This document shows, in pieces, positions 41,853 to 51,654 of a stretch of 64,000 nucleotides of DNA. Position 1 is the stretch's first letter, and every line of letters begins with the position of its first letter. The translations under genes and the position numbers were made by a program. The notes under the pieces are model-generated. The model saw nothing but the letters and a program-made list of their open reading frames with translations. It was not told the DNA's origin and did not search any database. Source of the stretch: Pigmentiphaga kullae (lineage in GTDB: Bacteria > Pseudomonadota > Gammaproteobacteria > Burkholderiales > Burkholderiaceae_B); assembly GCF_004216695.1 (NCBI RefSeq), contig NZ_SGXC01000001.1, forward strand, positions 1,178,001 through 1,242,000, read 5' to 3'.

Positions 41853-43493
41853 ATGACACAGGCGGACGACATTCCGGTGCTGATCGTCGGCGCCGGCCCG
41901 GTCGGGCTGGGATTGGCGCTGGACCTATCCTGGCGCGGCATTCCGTGCACGATACTGGAACAGCGCGACGGTTCCATCAGTACGCCCAAGCTGGGCGCCG
42001 TGGGCGTCAGGACCATGGAGTTCTGCCGCCGCTGGGGCATCGCGCAGCGCGTGCGCGAGACGCCGTTCAATCCCGACTACCGGCTGGACATGGTGTTCTG
42101 CACCAGCATGACGGGCCACTTCCTGGCCCGCCATGAATATCCCAGCCTGCGCGATGACGCGCCGCCCGACGAGAGCCCGGAGAAGAAGTGGCGCTGCCCG
42201 CAGTTGTGGTTCGACCCGCTGCTGACCCGCTGCGCGACCGAGTATCCATCGCTGGACCTGCGCTACTGGCACCGGCTGGAAGGCTTCGAGCAGGACGCCG
42301 ACGGCGTCTGGGCCGACGTGATGGATCTGAAGACCGAGCAGCGCACGAAGCTGCGCGCGCGCTACCTGGTGGCCTGCGACGGCGCGGGCAGCAACGTACG
42401 GCGCGCGCTGGGCATAGACATGGCGGGCACGCGGGCGCTGGACCACTCGGCGGCGCTGTTCTTCCGTTCTCCGGCCCTGACCCGCAGCCACGACAAGGGC
42501 GAGGCGGAACGCTATCTGTTCTTCGGCGCCGAGGGCTTCTGGGGCAACATCAGCGCCATGGACGGCCGCGAGCTGTGGCGCATGACGGTGGTCAGCAACG
42601 AGGCGCAGGTCGAGCAGGTCTGCCGCGATGCCGAGGCCTGGGTGCGCCGCGGCATCGGCCGCGACGACGTGCCGTTCGAGGTGATCTCGGCCCTGCCGTG
42701 GCGCCGCAGCCAGTTGACCGCGACGCGCTACGGCGACCGCCGCGTGCTGATCGCCGGCGATGCCGCGCACACCATGTCGCCCACGGGAGGCTTCGGCATG
42801 AACACCGGCATGGGCGATGTCGTGGACCTGGGCTGGAAGCTGGAGGCCATGCTGCGCGGCTGGGGCGGGGACAGCCTGCTGGACAGCTACGAGGTCGAGC
42901 GCCAGCCGGTGGGCGTGCGCAACGTCAATGCGTCCGCGCATAACTACTTCGCGCTGAAGTCGGTCGAGGACGCCTCCGAACTGCTGGAGGACTCCGCGCG
43001 CGGGCAGGCGCAGCGCGCGCAGGTCGGCGCCGCCATCGCCGAGGCCACGCACACCGAATGGGAGACCCTGGGCATCCACCTGGGCTACCGCTACGAGGAT
43101 TCGCCCATCTGCGTGCCGGACGGCACGTCCGCGCCGCCGGACCATCCCCGCTACTACACGCCCACCACCCGGCCCGGGCATCGTGCGCCGCACGCCTGGC
43201 TGGACGACGGCCGCTCCACGCTCGATCTGTTCGGCCGGGGCTTCGTGCTGGTGCGCCTGGGGGCGGAACCGCCCGACGCCGCGCCGCTGGTCGAGGCGGC
43301 CCGCCGGCGCGGGGTGCCGCTCATGGTCGTGGACATCGTCTCGCCCCGGGTGGCCGAGCTGTACGAGCGCCGGCTGGTACTGGTGCGGCCCGATGGCCAT
43401 TGCGCCTGGCGCGGCGACGCCGCGCCGGCCGATGCGGATGCCGTCATCGACGTCGTGCGTGGCGCAGCCACGCGTACCGACGCGTCCCGATAA
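41853..43493 (+). CDS. FAD-dependent phenol/3-HPP hydroxylase-type monooxygenase (TfdB/MhpA-like)
   Basis: 546-residue group A flavoprotein monooxygenase of the PheA/TfdB/MhpA class. GAGPVG at 13-18, the DG motif in VACDGAGSNVRR, and GDAAHTMSPTGGFGMNTGM contact FAD and NAD(P)H; a thioredoxin-like C-terminal domain (about 400-546, DLFGRGFVLVRLG) is characteristic. It hydroxylates phenols ortho to the hydroxyl. A TATAGT -10-like box lies upstream near 41779. Followed after 18 nt by a Bug gene and convergent with the 3-hydroxyanthranilate dioxygenase-like gene, so its product could feed that ring cleavage. Confidence 0.88.
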   Translation: MTQADDIPVLIVGAGPVGLGLALDLSWRGIPCTILEQRDGSISTPKLGAVGVRTMEFCRRWGIAQRVRETPFNPDYRLDMVFCTSMTGHFLARHEYPSLRDDAPPDESPEKKWRCPQLWFDPLLTRCATEYPSLDLRYWHRLEGFEQDADGVWADVMDLKTEQRTKLRARYLVACDGAGSNVRRALGIDMAGTRALDHSAALFFRSPALTRSHDKGEAERYLFFGAEGFWGNISAMDGRELWRMTVVSNEAQVEQVCRDAEAWVRRGIGRDDVPFEVISALPWRRSQLTATRYGDRRVLIAGDAAHTMSPTGGFGMNTGMGDVVDLGWKLEAMLRGWGGDSLLDSYEVERQPVGVRNVNASAHNYFALKSVEDASELLEDSARGQAQRAQVGAAIAEATHTEWETLGIHLGYRYEDSPICVPDGTSAPPDHPRYYTPTTRPGHRAPHAWLDDGRSTLDLFGRGFVLVRLGAEPPDAAPLVEAARRRGVPLMVVDIVSPRVAELYERRLVLVRPDGHCAWRGDAAPADADAVIDVVRGAATRTDASR

Positions 43494-43511
43494 GCGCGGA
43501 AGGAGACATGC

Positions 43512-44492
43512 ATGAGTCGTAAGCCGAGCCGGCGCCTCGCGCCGTGGATATTCGCCGCCGCCGGGGTGCTGGCGGGCGCGCAGGCATGGGCCGCCTATCC
43601 CGATCGGCCCGTCCGGTTGATCGTGCCGTTCCCGCCCGGGGGCGCCAGCGACCAGGTGGGGCGCGTGGTGGCCCAGTATCTTGGGCAGAGATTGGGGCAG
43701 ACCGTGGTGGTGGAAAACCGCGGCGGGGCGGGTGGCGCGATAGGCGTGGCCGCCGCTGCGCAGGCCGCGCCCGACGGCTACACCCTGCTGCTGGGCACGG
43801 CCGAGTCCTTCGGCATCGCCGAGAACCTGACCCCGGGCCAGAGCACGCCCGCGGTGCGGGACTTCACGCCCATCGCCCTGGTCACGCGCATTCCGTCGGT
43901 GTTCGTCGTGAACCCCCAGGTGCAGGCCAGGACCCTGACGGAGTTCGTGAACCTGGCGAAATCCCGGCCCGGGCGCTATCACTTCGGTTCGCCGGGCACG
44001 GGTACCAATGTCCACCTGATCGGCGAAATGCTCAAGGCCCGGTTCGGCCTGGACATCGTGCACGTGCCCTACAAGGGCGGCAGCCCGGCGGTGACCGATC
44101 TCCTGGGCGGGCAGATCGAGATGATGCCCTCGGCCGTGGCGGCGGTCGCGCCGCGGATCAAGGACGGGGCCCTGCGTGCGCTGGCCGTGACCAGCGCCGA
44201 GCGCTCGCCCATGTTGCCCGAGGTCCCGACCATGGCCGAGGCCGGCGTGCCCGACTTCGTCGCCGGCGGCTGGTTCGGCGTGCTGGCCCGCGCCGGCACA
44301 CCGCCGGAGGCGGTGGCCCGGCTCGAACGCGAACTGGAGGCGGTGACCCGGATGCCCGAGTTCAAGGAGCGCATGGCCGGGATAGGCGGCGAAGGCAAGG
44401 CGCTGACCGGGCCCGCATTCGGCGATTTCATCACCGCCGAGACCGCGCGCTGGCGCGACATCATCAAGACGGCGGGGGTCAAGCCTGATTGA
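43512..44492 (+). CDS. Bug/TctC-family periplasmic solute receptor
   Basis: 326-residue Bug receptor with signal peptide ending at AWA near residue 27, then AYPDRPVRLIVPFPPGGASD. HVPYKGGSP and PAGTP-type C-terminal segment (RAGTPPEAV) are present. Co-transcribed with the hydroxylase (18-nt gap), hence probably binds an aromatic carboxylate. Its end lies 30 nt from the convergent dioxygenase gene, and no terminator hairpin is visible between them. Confidence 0.92.
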   Translation: MSRKPSRRLAPWIFAAAGVLAGAQAWAAYPDRPVRLIVPFPPGGASDQVGRVVAQYLGQRLGQTVVVENRGGAGGAIGVAAAAQAAPDGYTLLLGTAESFGIAENLTPGQSTPAVRDFTPIALVTRIPSVFVVNPQVQARTLTEFVNLAKSRPGRYHFGSPGTGTNVHLIGEMLKARFGLDIVHVPYKGGSPAVTDLLGGQIEMMPSAVAAVAPRIKDGALRALAVTSAERSPMLPEVPTMAEAGVPDFVAGGWFGVLARAGTPPEAVARLERELEAVTRMPEFKERMAGIGGEGKALTGPAFGDFITAETARWRDIIKTAGVKPD

Positions 44493-44522
44493 CGATGTAG
44501 GCGGGCCGGACTTGCCCAGGCG

Positions 44523-45032
44523 CTAGGGCCGGGGCATCACCGTCCCGCAGGACTTGCAGGTGCGGAATTCCTCGCTGTCGAAGAAGCGCTGATAGGCCTT
44601 GGACACGGGGTCGGCCTTGTAGTCCGCGACGTGGCAGGATTCCTCGTGCAGCAGCGTATCGCAGCTGGGGCAGAACCACTGGAAGCGGTCGATCTCCTCC
44701 GGCTTGCGCTTGCGTTCCTGTACCAGCAGGTAGGCGTCGGGCGGGAAGCGCGGCGAATGCGGGATGCCCGCCGGCGTGTAGATGACCGACCCCTGCGGCA
44801 GCACGGCGATCTCTTCCTTGCCGTCGGGCGTGCGGTAGTGCAGCTTCATCTCGCCCTTGACCATGTACATCATCTCGTCGCTGGGATTGATGTGGAACTC
44901 GCTGCGGTATTCGCGTCCGCGGGCCAGGAACACGAGGGACTCGGGTTCCTGCCAGAGCACGGCCACCCGCTTGCCGCTGGCGGCCAGCTCGTCGCCCTGT
45001 TTCATCAGGTCGACGATGGGCATCTTGAACAT
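44523..45032 (-). CDS. 3-hydroxyanthranilate 3,4-dioxygenase-like cupin dioxygenase
   Basis: 169-residue protein of the bacterial HAAO family, Fe(II) enzymes opening 3-hydroxyanthranilate between C3 and C4. Iron ligands: His47 and Glu53 (FHINPSDEMMY) and His92 (PHSPR). A rubredoxin-like second site has Cys121/Cys124 (CPSC) and Cys159/Cys162 (CKSC). The substrate-binding arginine of known HAAO (HSPQR) appears shifted by one (HSPR), so the true substrate may be an analogue. Last gene of the liv-amidase-RidA transcript, 10 nt after RidA. Confidence 0.8.
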   Translation of the reverse strand: MFKMPIVDLMKQGDELAASGKRVAVLWQEPESLVFLARGREYRSEFHINPSDEMMYMVKGEMKLHYRTPDGKEEIAVLPQGSVIYTPAGIPHSPRFPPDAYLLVQERKRKPEEIDRFQWFCPSCDTLLHEESCHVADYKADPVSKAYQRFFDSEEFRTCKSCGTVMPRP

Positions 45033-45042
45033 CTGGACCTCC

Positions 45043-45447
45043 TTAGCCGAAATAGGCGACGCAGTCGATCTCGACGCGTACGCCCGGGCGGTGCGGCGTG
45101 CCGCCTATGCAGGTTCGGGTGACTTTCTCGCCGCCCATGAAAGCGCGGAATTCCTCGTTGAACGCGGGGAAATCCGCCACGTCGCGCAGGCACACCCGCA
45201 TGTTGATGATGTTGGCCGCGGTGGCGCCGCCCGCCTCCAGCACCGCCATCAGGTTCTGCAAGGTGCGCCGCGTCTGCTCGCGGATGTCGTCGGATACGAC
45301 TTCCTTGGAAACCGGGTCCAGGGGGCCCTGGCCCGACACGTAAAGGAAGTCGCCCGCCCGGATGCCCTGGGCCAGCGGCGAGGGCGTGCTCTTGTCGGTG
45401 AACCCGGTGACGGGGGCCTGCGCGGACTGCACGATTATCTTAGGCAT
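45043..45447 (-). CDS. RidA-family protein, probable 2-aminomuconate deaminase (NbaF/AmnD-like)
   Basis: 134-residue RidA-family protein with YVSGQGPLDPVSKE and the functional arginine in VTRTCIGG. In the 3-hydroxyanthranilate/2-nitrobenzoate pathway the 2-aminomuconate deaminase belongs to this family, and here it lies directly upstream of an HAAO-like gene. The C-terminal PHRPGVRVEIDCVAYFG matches the deaminase subgroup. The ATG at 45447 overlaps the amidase stop by 8 nt, so translation is coupled. The semialdehyde dehydrogenase and ACMS decarboxylase expected in the pathway are not in this operon. Confidence 0.8.
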   Translation of the reverse strand: MPKIIVQSAQAPVTGFTDKSTPSPLAQGIRAGDFLYVSGQGPLDPVSKEVVSDDIREQTRRTLQNLMAVLEAGGATAANIINMRVCLRDVADFPAFNEEFRAFMGGEKVTRTCIGGTPHRPGVRVEIDCVAYFG

Positions 45448-46855
45448 GTTCGGACTCCTGGAAAAGACGGGTGGACTCCAGCGTTTGCGCGAAGTCGAGC
45501 ACATCGTCGTCGCGATACTTGCGGCCGACGATCTGCAAACCGACGGGCAGGCCGTCGGCATCGGTGGCCAGCGGCATGGACAGGGCCGGCTGCTGGGTCA
45601 GGTTGAACGGGAAGGTATAGGGGTTCGCCAGTTGCCAGTTGAAGGTCTGGCGGATGCGGTCGCGCAGCGGGTGACTGTCGGCGCACAGCGCTCCCACCCG
45701 CGGCGCGCCGGCCGGGCTGGCGGGGGTCAGCAGCAGGTCGACGTCGGCGAAGGCCAGGGTGAGCTGGGTGGAGGCCTCGCGCAGCTGGTTCCGCGCCCGG
45801 GCCAGGCGTTCGGCGCCATGGGCGCCGCCGCGTTCGCACAATTGTTGCAGGCGCGGATCGAGCAGCGCGCGCTGGGCGGGCGTGGCATCGACGAAGGATT
45901 CGTACAGGCGGTTCTCCCACAGGGCCCAGGCGTTCGCGGCCAGCGACATCCAGTCCATGCGCAGGCGCACGACCGCATGGCCCTTGCGGCCCAGCCGCTC
46001 GGCCAGGGCCTCGATGGCCGATTCCACAAGGGGGTCGAGCCCGGTATCGGGGCCGGCGTCGGTCAGGTAGCCGATGGCGGGCCGGCGCGGCGGCAGGTCC
46101 TGCGCCCGCGCGTACAGGGAATGGGGGTCCAGCAGATGCGGCCGGCCCATGACTTGCAGCGCCAGCCGGCAATCGGCCACGGTGCGGGCGATGGGGCCCA
46201 GGTGCGCGTACTCGGCGAAGGCGCTCAGGCGCGGCCCCGACGGAACGGCGCCGAAGGTGGGCTTGAGCCCGACCAGCCCGCAGTACGAGGCGGGGATGCG
46301 GATCGAGCCTCCGGCGTCGCTGCCCAGGGCCAGCGGCCCCCAGCCCCTGGCCACGTGCGCCGCCGCGCCCATGCTCGAGCCGCCGGCGCTGCGGTCCGGG
46401 GCCAGCGGATTGCGCGTGATGCCGGTGTAGGGCGACTCGGAATCGGCCAGCCAGCCGAACTCGGTCGTGGTGGTCTTGCCGAACAGCACCGCCCCGCCCT
46501 GGCGCAGCAGCGCCACGCTGGGCGCATCCGCGGCGGCGGGGGCCGCGCCGGCGGTCATGTTCGAGCCGCGCCGCGTCGGCCAACCGGCCACGTCCACCAG
46601 ATCCTTGATCGACACCGGCACGCCGTCCAGGGGCCCGATGGGCGTGCCGCTGCGCCAGCGCCGGGCCGAAGCCTCGGCATCGCGCAGGGCGGCATCGCGG
46701 TCCAGCACGCAAAAGGCGTTCAGGTCCCGGGCATCGTCGGCCACCGCCTCCATCAGCGCGGTGGCCAGGTCGAGCGGCGACAGGGCGCGGGCGCGGTAGG
46801 CCTCGTGCAGTTCGGCCGCGGTCTTCGACAGCCAGGCGGAGTCCGCTGCGGACAT
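45440..46855 (-). CDS. Amidase-signature family hydrolase
   Basis: 471-residue amidase with triad Lys84 (VSIKDLV), Ser160 (GGSSMG) and Ser184 (SDAGGSIRIPA), 24 residues apart. FNLTQQPALSMPLA and GLPVGLQIVGRKY close the domain. It lies between the liv-type transporter genes and RidA (8-nt overlap), so it probably trims an imported amide before or after ring cleavage, for example turning an anthranilamide-type compound or oxalocrotonamide into the acid (inference). Not a GatA: no GatB/GatC. Confidence 0.88.
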   Translation of the reverse strand: MSAADSAWLSKTAAELHEAYRARALSPLDLATALMEAVADDARDLNAFCVLDRDAALRDAEASARRWRSGTPIGPLDGVPVSIKDLVDVAGWPTRRGSNMTAGAAPAAADAPSVALLRQGGAVLFGKTTTTEFGWLADSESPYTGITRNPLAPDRSAGGSSMGAAAHVARGWGPLALGSDAGGSIRIPASYCGLVGLKPTFGAVPSGPRLSAFAEYAHLGPIARTVADCRLALQVMGRPHLLDPHSLYARAQDLPPRRPAIGYLTDAGPDTGLDPLVESAIEALAERLGRKGHAVVRLRMDWMSLAANAWALWENRLYESFVDATPAQRALLDPRLQQLCERGGAHGAERLARARNQLREASTQLTLAFADVDLLLTPASPAGAPRVGALCADSHPLRDRIRQTFNWQLANPYTFPFNLTQQPALSMPLATDADGLPVGLQIVGRKYRDDDVLDFAQTLESTRLFQESEHA

Positions 46856-46866
46856 GGACGCGTCTC

Positions 46867-48027
46867 CTAGCGGGGTTCGATGGTCTCGAACTCGACGTTG
46901 GCCAGCCGGCCGTCGACGCGCTGGACCTTGCGCATGTAGACGCGCTGCTTGATGTCGCGCGTGGCGGCATCGATCTCGATCGGGCCGCGCGGGCTTTCCA
47001 GCTTCACGCCCTTCATCGCCGCGATCAGCGCGTCACCGTCGGTCTTGCCCTGGGTCTTGCGCAGGGCCTCGTAGATCAGGGCCATGCCGTCGTAGCCGGC
47101 CACCGCCATGATGTTGGGGCGCGCCTGCTGGCCGCGCGCGGCCTTGAAGGCCTGCACGAACTTCTTGTTCAGCGGCGAATCGTGGTCCATGGAATACGGA
47201 TAGCCGGTGACCACGCCCAGCGGCGTATCGCCCATCGAATCGATGGTGGGTTCGTCGGTGATGTCGCCGGTGCCCACCATGGCGATACCGCCCTCGGCCA
47301 GGTTGCGGGCGCGGTACTCGCGCATGAAGGACTGGGCCACGTCGGCGCCGTTCACGAAGGCGAACACCGCCGAGGGTTTCAGATCCTTGATCTTCTGCAT
47401 GTAGGCCGAGAAGTCCATGGTGCTGAGCGGTGTGCGCACCGACCCGGCCACCGTGCCGCCGGCCTTCTTGTACGAATCCATGAAGGCCGCCTCGACCTCA
47501 TGGCCGGGCGAGTAGTCCGCCACCATCGAGTACGTCGTCTTGTACCCCTGCTTGATCATCCATTGCGAGATGGGCGGCACGATGGCCGGCAGCGAGAACG
47601 AGGTGCGCACGATGTAGGGCGAGGTGGACGGCAGGCTGCCCGAGGCGGCGTTCATGATCACCATGGGTTTCCTGGCCTCGGTGGCCAGCGGCGCCACCGC
47701 CAGCGCGTTGGGCGAGAACGCGAAGCCGGCGATGAAGTCCACCTTGTCGCGCACCACCAGTTCCTGCGCGTGGCGCTTGGCCAGCTCGGGATTGGGGCCG
47801 CCCACATCCTTGACGATGACCACGACCTTCTTGCCGGCGACGGTGTCGCCGTGCTCTTTCAGGTAGAGCTGCACGCCCGTTTCCATCTGCTTGCCGAATT
47901 CCGCGAACGGACCCGACATCTCGCCGATGAATCCCACCTTCACGACGCCCTGCGCCTGCGCGCAGGCGGCCGCTATCAATGCGCCCGCGGCCAGCCCGCA
48001 GCGCAATCCCGCTTGTCTACCTTTCAT
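46867..48027 (-). CDS. ABC transporter substrate-binding protein (LivK type)
   Basis: 386-residue periplasmic binding protein, signal peptide ending at AQA near residue 25, then GVVKVGFIGEMSGPFAEFGKQM. VVIVKDVGGPNPELAKRHAQELV and GFAFSPNALAVAPLATEA are nearly the same as in the protein at 51655, so the two are paralogues. AAGGAG lies 10 nt before the ATG at 48027. It follows livF by 54 nt and precedes the amidase by 11 nt, in an operon for an amide or aromatic acid. The ligand is probably not a branched-chain amino acid, given the context. Confidence 0.92.
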   Translation of the reverse strand: MKGRQAGLRCGLAAGALIAAACAQAQGVVKVGFIGEMSGPFAEFGKQMETGVQLYLKEHGDTVAGKKVVVIVKDVGGPNPELAKRHAQELVVRDKVDFIAGFAFSPNALAVAPLATEARKPMVIMNAASGSLPSTSPYIVRTSFSLPAIVPPISQWMIKQGYKTTYSMVADYSPGHEVEAAFMDSYKKAGGTVAGSVRTPLSTMDFSAYMQKIKDLKPSAVFAFVNGADVAQSFMREYRARNLAEGGIAMVGTGDITDEPTIDSMGDTPLGVVTGYPYSMDHDSPLNKKFVQAFKAARGQQARPNIMAVAGYDGMALIYEALRKTQGKTDGDALIAAMKGVKLESPRGPIEIDAATRDIKQRVYMRKVQRVDGRLANVEFETIEPR

Positions 48028-48081
48028 GATCAGACGACTCCTTGCCTTAAGAGCCGGCACCGACTGCGCCGGAGATTCGAA

Positions 48082-48793
<712 letters not shown>

Positions 48794-48801
<8 letters not shown>

Positions 48802-49561
48802 GCGAATTCCCCAGGTAGGCCGCCCGCACCTGCGGGTCGGCGGCGATTTCGGCCGGCGTGCCCTCGACCAGCACGGCGCCGGCCACCAGCACCGAGATGC
48901 GCTGGGCGAAGCGGAACACCAGGTCCATGTCGTGTTCGATGAAGAGCACCGTCATCTCCCGGGGCAGCCCGGCGATCACCTCGAACAGCTCGCCGCTTTC
49001 GTCCTCGGGCACCCCGGCCGCCGGCTCGTCCAGCAGCAGGATGCGGGGTTTGGCGGCCAGCGCCAGCACGATCTCCAGCAGGCGCTGCTTGCCGTAGGGC
49101 AGCTCGGCCGTGTCGACGTGGGCGTACTGGGCGAGGTTGAACTGCGCGAGCAGCGCGTGGGCCTCGTCGGCCACCCAGGAGCAGCTGCGCAGCGTGCGCC
49201 ACCAGACCTTGCCCAGCGCCTCGCGCTCGGCGATGGCCAGCGAGGCGGCCTGCAGCGGCGTCAGGCGCGGGAACAGCGTGTTGATCTGGAAGGTGCGCAC
49301 CAGCCCGCGGTGCACCCGCTGGTTGGCCGGCAGCTGGGTGATGTCGTCCTCGTCCAGGCTGATGCGTCCTTCGGTCGGGCGCAGGATGCCGGTCAACAGG
49401 TTGATCAAGGTCGTCTTGCCGGCGCCGTTCGGGCCGATCAGCGCCTGGCGCGAGCCGGGCGCGATGTCCAGCGTCACGCCGTTGACGGCGGTAAAGCCGC
49501 CGAAGCGCTTGGTCAGCTTCCGGGTGCGCAGCGCGGGCGTGGCGAGAGTCGCGGTCGTCAT
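48794..49561 (-). CDS. livG: ABC transporter ATP-binding protein LivG
   Basis: 255-residue ATPase. Walker A GPNGAGKTT (about 43-51), Walker B ILLLDEP; the signature reads LPYGKQR instead of LSGGQ, as is usual in LivG. The C-terminal VEGTPAEIAADPQVRAAYLG tail is the LivG type. The ATG at 49561 overlaps the livM stop (ATGA). Paired with LivF; both energise the same permease. Confidence 0.95.
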
Positions 49562-50523
49562 AGCCGTTGCTCCCGTACCTTGAACACGCGCGAGAGCACG
49601 CCCAGCACGCCGCCGCGGCCGATCATGACCACCACGATCAGGAAGATGCCCAGCCAGAACTGCCAGAACTTGGGATCGAAGTCGGAGAAGAAGTCGTGCA
49701 CGGTCATGTACAGCAGCGCGCCGATCAGGCCGCCATACAGGCGCCCGGTGCCGCCCAGGATAAGGATGATCAGGATTTCGGCCGAGCGGTTGAAGCTGAG
49801 CATCTCCAGCCCGACGAACTGCGTGGTCTGCGCCAGCAGCGCCCCGGCCACGCCGGCGATGGCGGCCGAGAAGCAATAGGCCAGGCGCAGGCGCGCGTCC
49901 ACGGGCGAACCGATGGCCAGCATGCGCCGCCGGTTGTCGTGGATGCCGCGCAGCACCAGCCCGAAGGGCGACTTGAGCATCAGCCGCACCGCCAGGAACA
50001 TCAGCAGCACGATGCAGAAGGTGTAGACAAAGGCCGTCTTGCCCCACAGGTCGAAGCGGAACTGGCCCAGCACCGGCCACATGTCCACGCCCTGCAGGCC
50101 GTCGGCGCCGCCGGTGATCGGGGTCAGGCGGTTGGCCAGCTCGAAGAACAGCACGCACACGCCTATCGTGATCATCAGCCGGGTCAGGTCGCTGCCGCGC
50201 ACGATCAGGTAGCTGAGCAGATAGCCCAGCATCGCGCACACCACCAGCGCCAGCAGCAGCCCGGAGAACGGTTCGCCCCAGCCGTACCTGGCCAGCAGGC
50301 CCGCCAGGTACGCCCCGATGCCGAAGAACGCCGCATGGCCCACCGTCAGGATGCCGGCGTAGCCCAGCGCGATGTCCAGCGCGATCGCGAACAGGCCGGT
50401 GATCATGATCTGCGTGATCAGGACCAGCTTCTCGGGCAAAAGAAAGTAGGTCGAGCCCAGCGCCAGCCAGAACACCACTTCCAGCGCCACGATCTGACGC
50501 GGATTCAGATTGAGTTTAGTCAT
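49558..50523 (-). CDS. livM: ABC transporter permease LivM
   Basis: 321-residue inner-membrane permease with about 8-9 hydrophobic segments. GYAGILTVGHAAFFGIGAYLAGLL is the LivM hallmark (key GHAAFFGIGAY), and the coupling-helix region around RGIHDNRRRMLAIG faces the ATPases. GGTGRLYGGLIGALLY follows. The ATG at 50523 overlaps the livH stop by 4 nt. Forms the channel with LivH. Confidence 0.95.
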   Translation of the reverse strand: MTKLNLNPRQIVALEVVFWLALGSTYFLLPEKLVLITQIMITGLFAIALDIALGYAGILTVGHAAFFGIGAYLAGLLARYGWGEPFSGLLLALVVCAMLGYLLSYLIVRGSDLTRLMITIGVCVLFFELANRLTPITGGADGLQGVDMWPVLGQFRFDLWGKTAFVYTFCIVLLMFLAVRLMLKSPFGLVLRGIHDNRRRMLAIGSPVDARLRLAYCFSAAIAGVAGALLAQTTQFVGLEMLSFNRSAEILIILILGGTGRLYGGLIGALLYMTVHDFFSDFDPKFWQFWLGIFLIVVVMIGRGGVLGVLSRVFKVREQRL

Positions 50524-51380
50524 ACTAGGCCCTTCTTGGGGATCAGGCCGTGGGGGCGTACCAGCAGTACCACCACCATGAACACGTAGATCAGGAAGGC
50601 GCCGAGCTCGGGCATGTAGTACTTGCCGCCCACGTCGACGATGCCCACCAGCACCGCCGCGACGAAGGGGCCGACGATGGTGCCGGCGCCGCCCACGCAG
50701 ACCACGATCAGGAAATAGATCATGTATTTGAGCGGGAAGGACGGGTCCAGCCCCAGCATGCCCAGGCCCAGCGCGCCGCCCAGCCCCGCCAGGCCGCAGC
50801 CGAACGAGAAGGTCAGGAAGAACAGCCGGTCGACCCGCACGCCCAGGCCCGCGGCCACGCGCTGGTTGTCCACCGCCGCGCGTACCATGGCGCCGTAGCG
50901 CGTCTTGTTGATCAGCAGCAGCAGCGCCGCCAGCACGGCAAAGCCCACCACGATCAGGAACAGCCGGTAGGCGCCCACGTCCATGCCCAGCAGCGAGATC
51001 TGGCCGCGCAGCCACTCGGGCGCGGTGAAGGGCTGCATGGTGGGGCCGAACAGATAGGTGCCGCCGGCCACGAACACGAACACGATGCCGATCGACAGCA
51101 GCACGTGGTCCAGCGGATGCGCGCGGTACAGCCGGCGGAAGAAGACGAATTCCAGCAGCGCGCCCACCACGGCCGCGCTGATGAAGGCCAGTGCCAGGCT
51201 GGCGACGAACGGTACCTGCAGGCGGCTCATGGCCAGCGCGGCCACGTAGCCGCCCACCATGGCGAAGGCGCCATGGGCGAGGTTGACGAAATTCATCAGC
51301 CCCATGGTGATCGACAGGCCGACTCCGATCAGGAACAGCAACATACCGTAGGCCAGGCCGTCGAAGATTACGATGCCCAT
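50520..51380 (-). CDS. livH: ABC transporter permease LivH
   Basis: 286-residue permease with about 8 membrane segments. GLMNFVNLAHGAFAMVGGYV (key NLAHGAFAMVG) is the LivH signature and AAVDNQRVAAGLGV the cytoplasmic coupling region. First gene after a 274-nt gap from the upstream binding-protein gene at 51655, in which a hairpin partly separates the transcripts. It likely starts the livHMGF-SBP-amidase-RidA-dioxygenase operon. Confidence 0.95.
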   Translation of the reverse strand: MGIVIFDGLAYGMLLFLIGVGLSITMGLMNFVNLAHGAFAMVGGYVAALAMSRLQVPFVASLALAFISAAVVGALLEFVFFRRLYRAHPLDHVLLSIGIVFVFVAGGTYLFGPTMQPFTAPEWLRGQISLLGMDVGAYRLFLIVVGFAVLAALLLLINKTRYGAMVRAAVDNQRVAAGLGVRVDRLFFLTFSFGCGLAGLGGALGLGMLGLDPSFPLKYMIYFLIVVCVGGAGTIVGPFVAAVLVGIVDVGGKYYMPELGAFLIYVFMVVVLLVRPHGLIPKKGLV

Positions 51381-51598
51381 GTGTGCTTCCAGGTGACGTG
51401 CGGGGGGAAGATGGCGGCCCGGACGAAGGCGGGTCGCGGAATGCGGTTAGGACAGTCCATGATCTCCTGCAGATCGCTCCGCCGCAGGGACCCTGGCAGA
51501 CCGGCAAGACGGCTTCATGTCGGGTCCTTCTGGGCGGTGTTGCTATTGTCCGCGCCCGGCCGTGGCCGATCCAGCCACGTATGCTTTTTCACCGGTCT

Positions 51599-51638
51599 AA
51601 AAAACTTATGCCGATCCGCCCGCCAGGTGGCGGGCGGA
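51599..51638 (-). terminator. Hairpin and U-tract after the upstream binding-protein gene
   Basis: On the minus strand TCCGCCCGCC and GGCGGGCGGA form a perfect 10-bp stem with a 4-nt loop, 17 nt past the stop at 51655. A run of six U residues follows, but about 10 nt later, so termination may be partial and could permit reading into livH. Confidence 0.5.
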
Positions 51639-51654
51639 CGGGCGCGTGCTGCGT

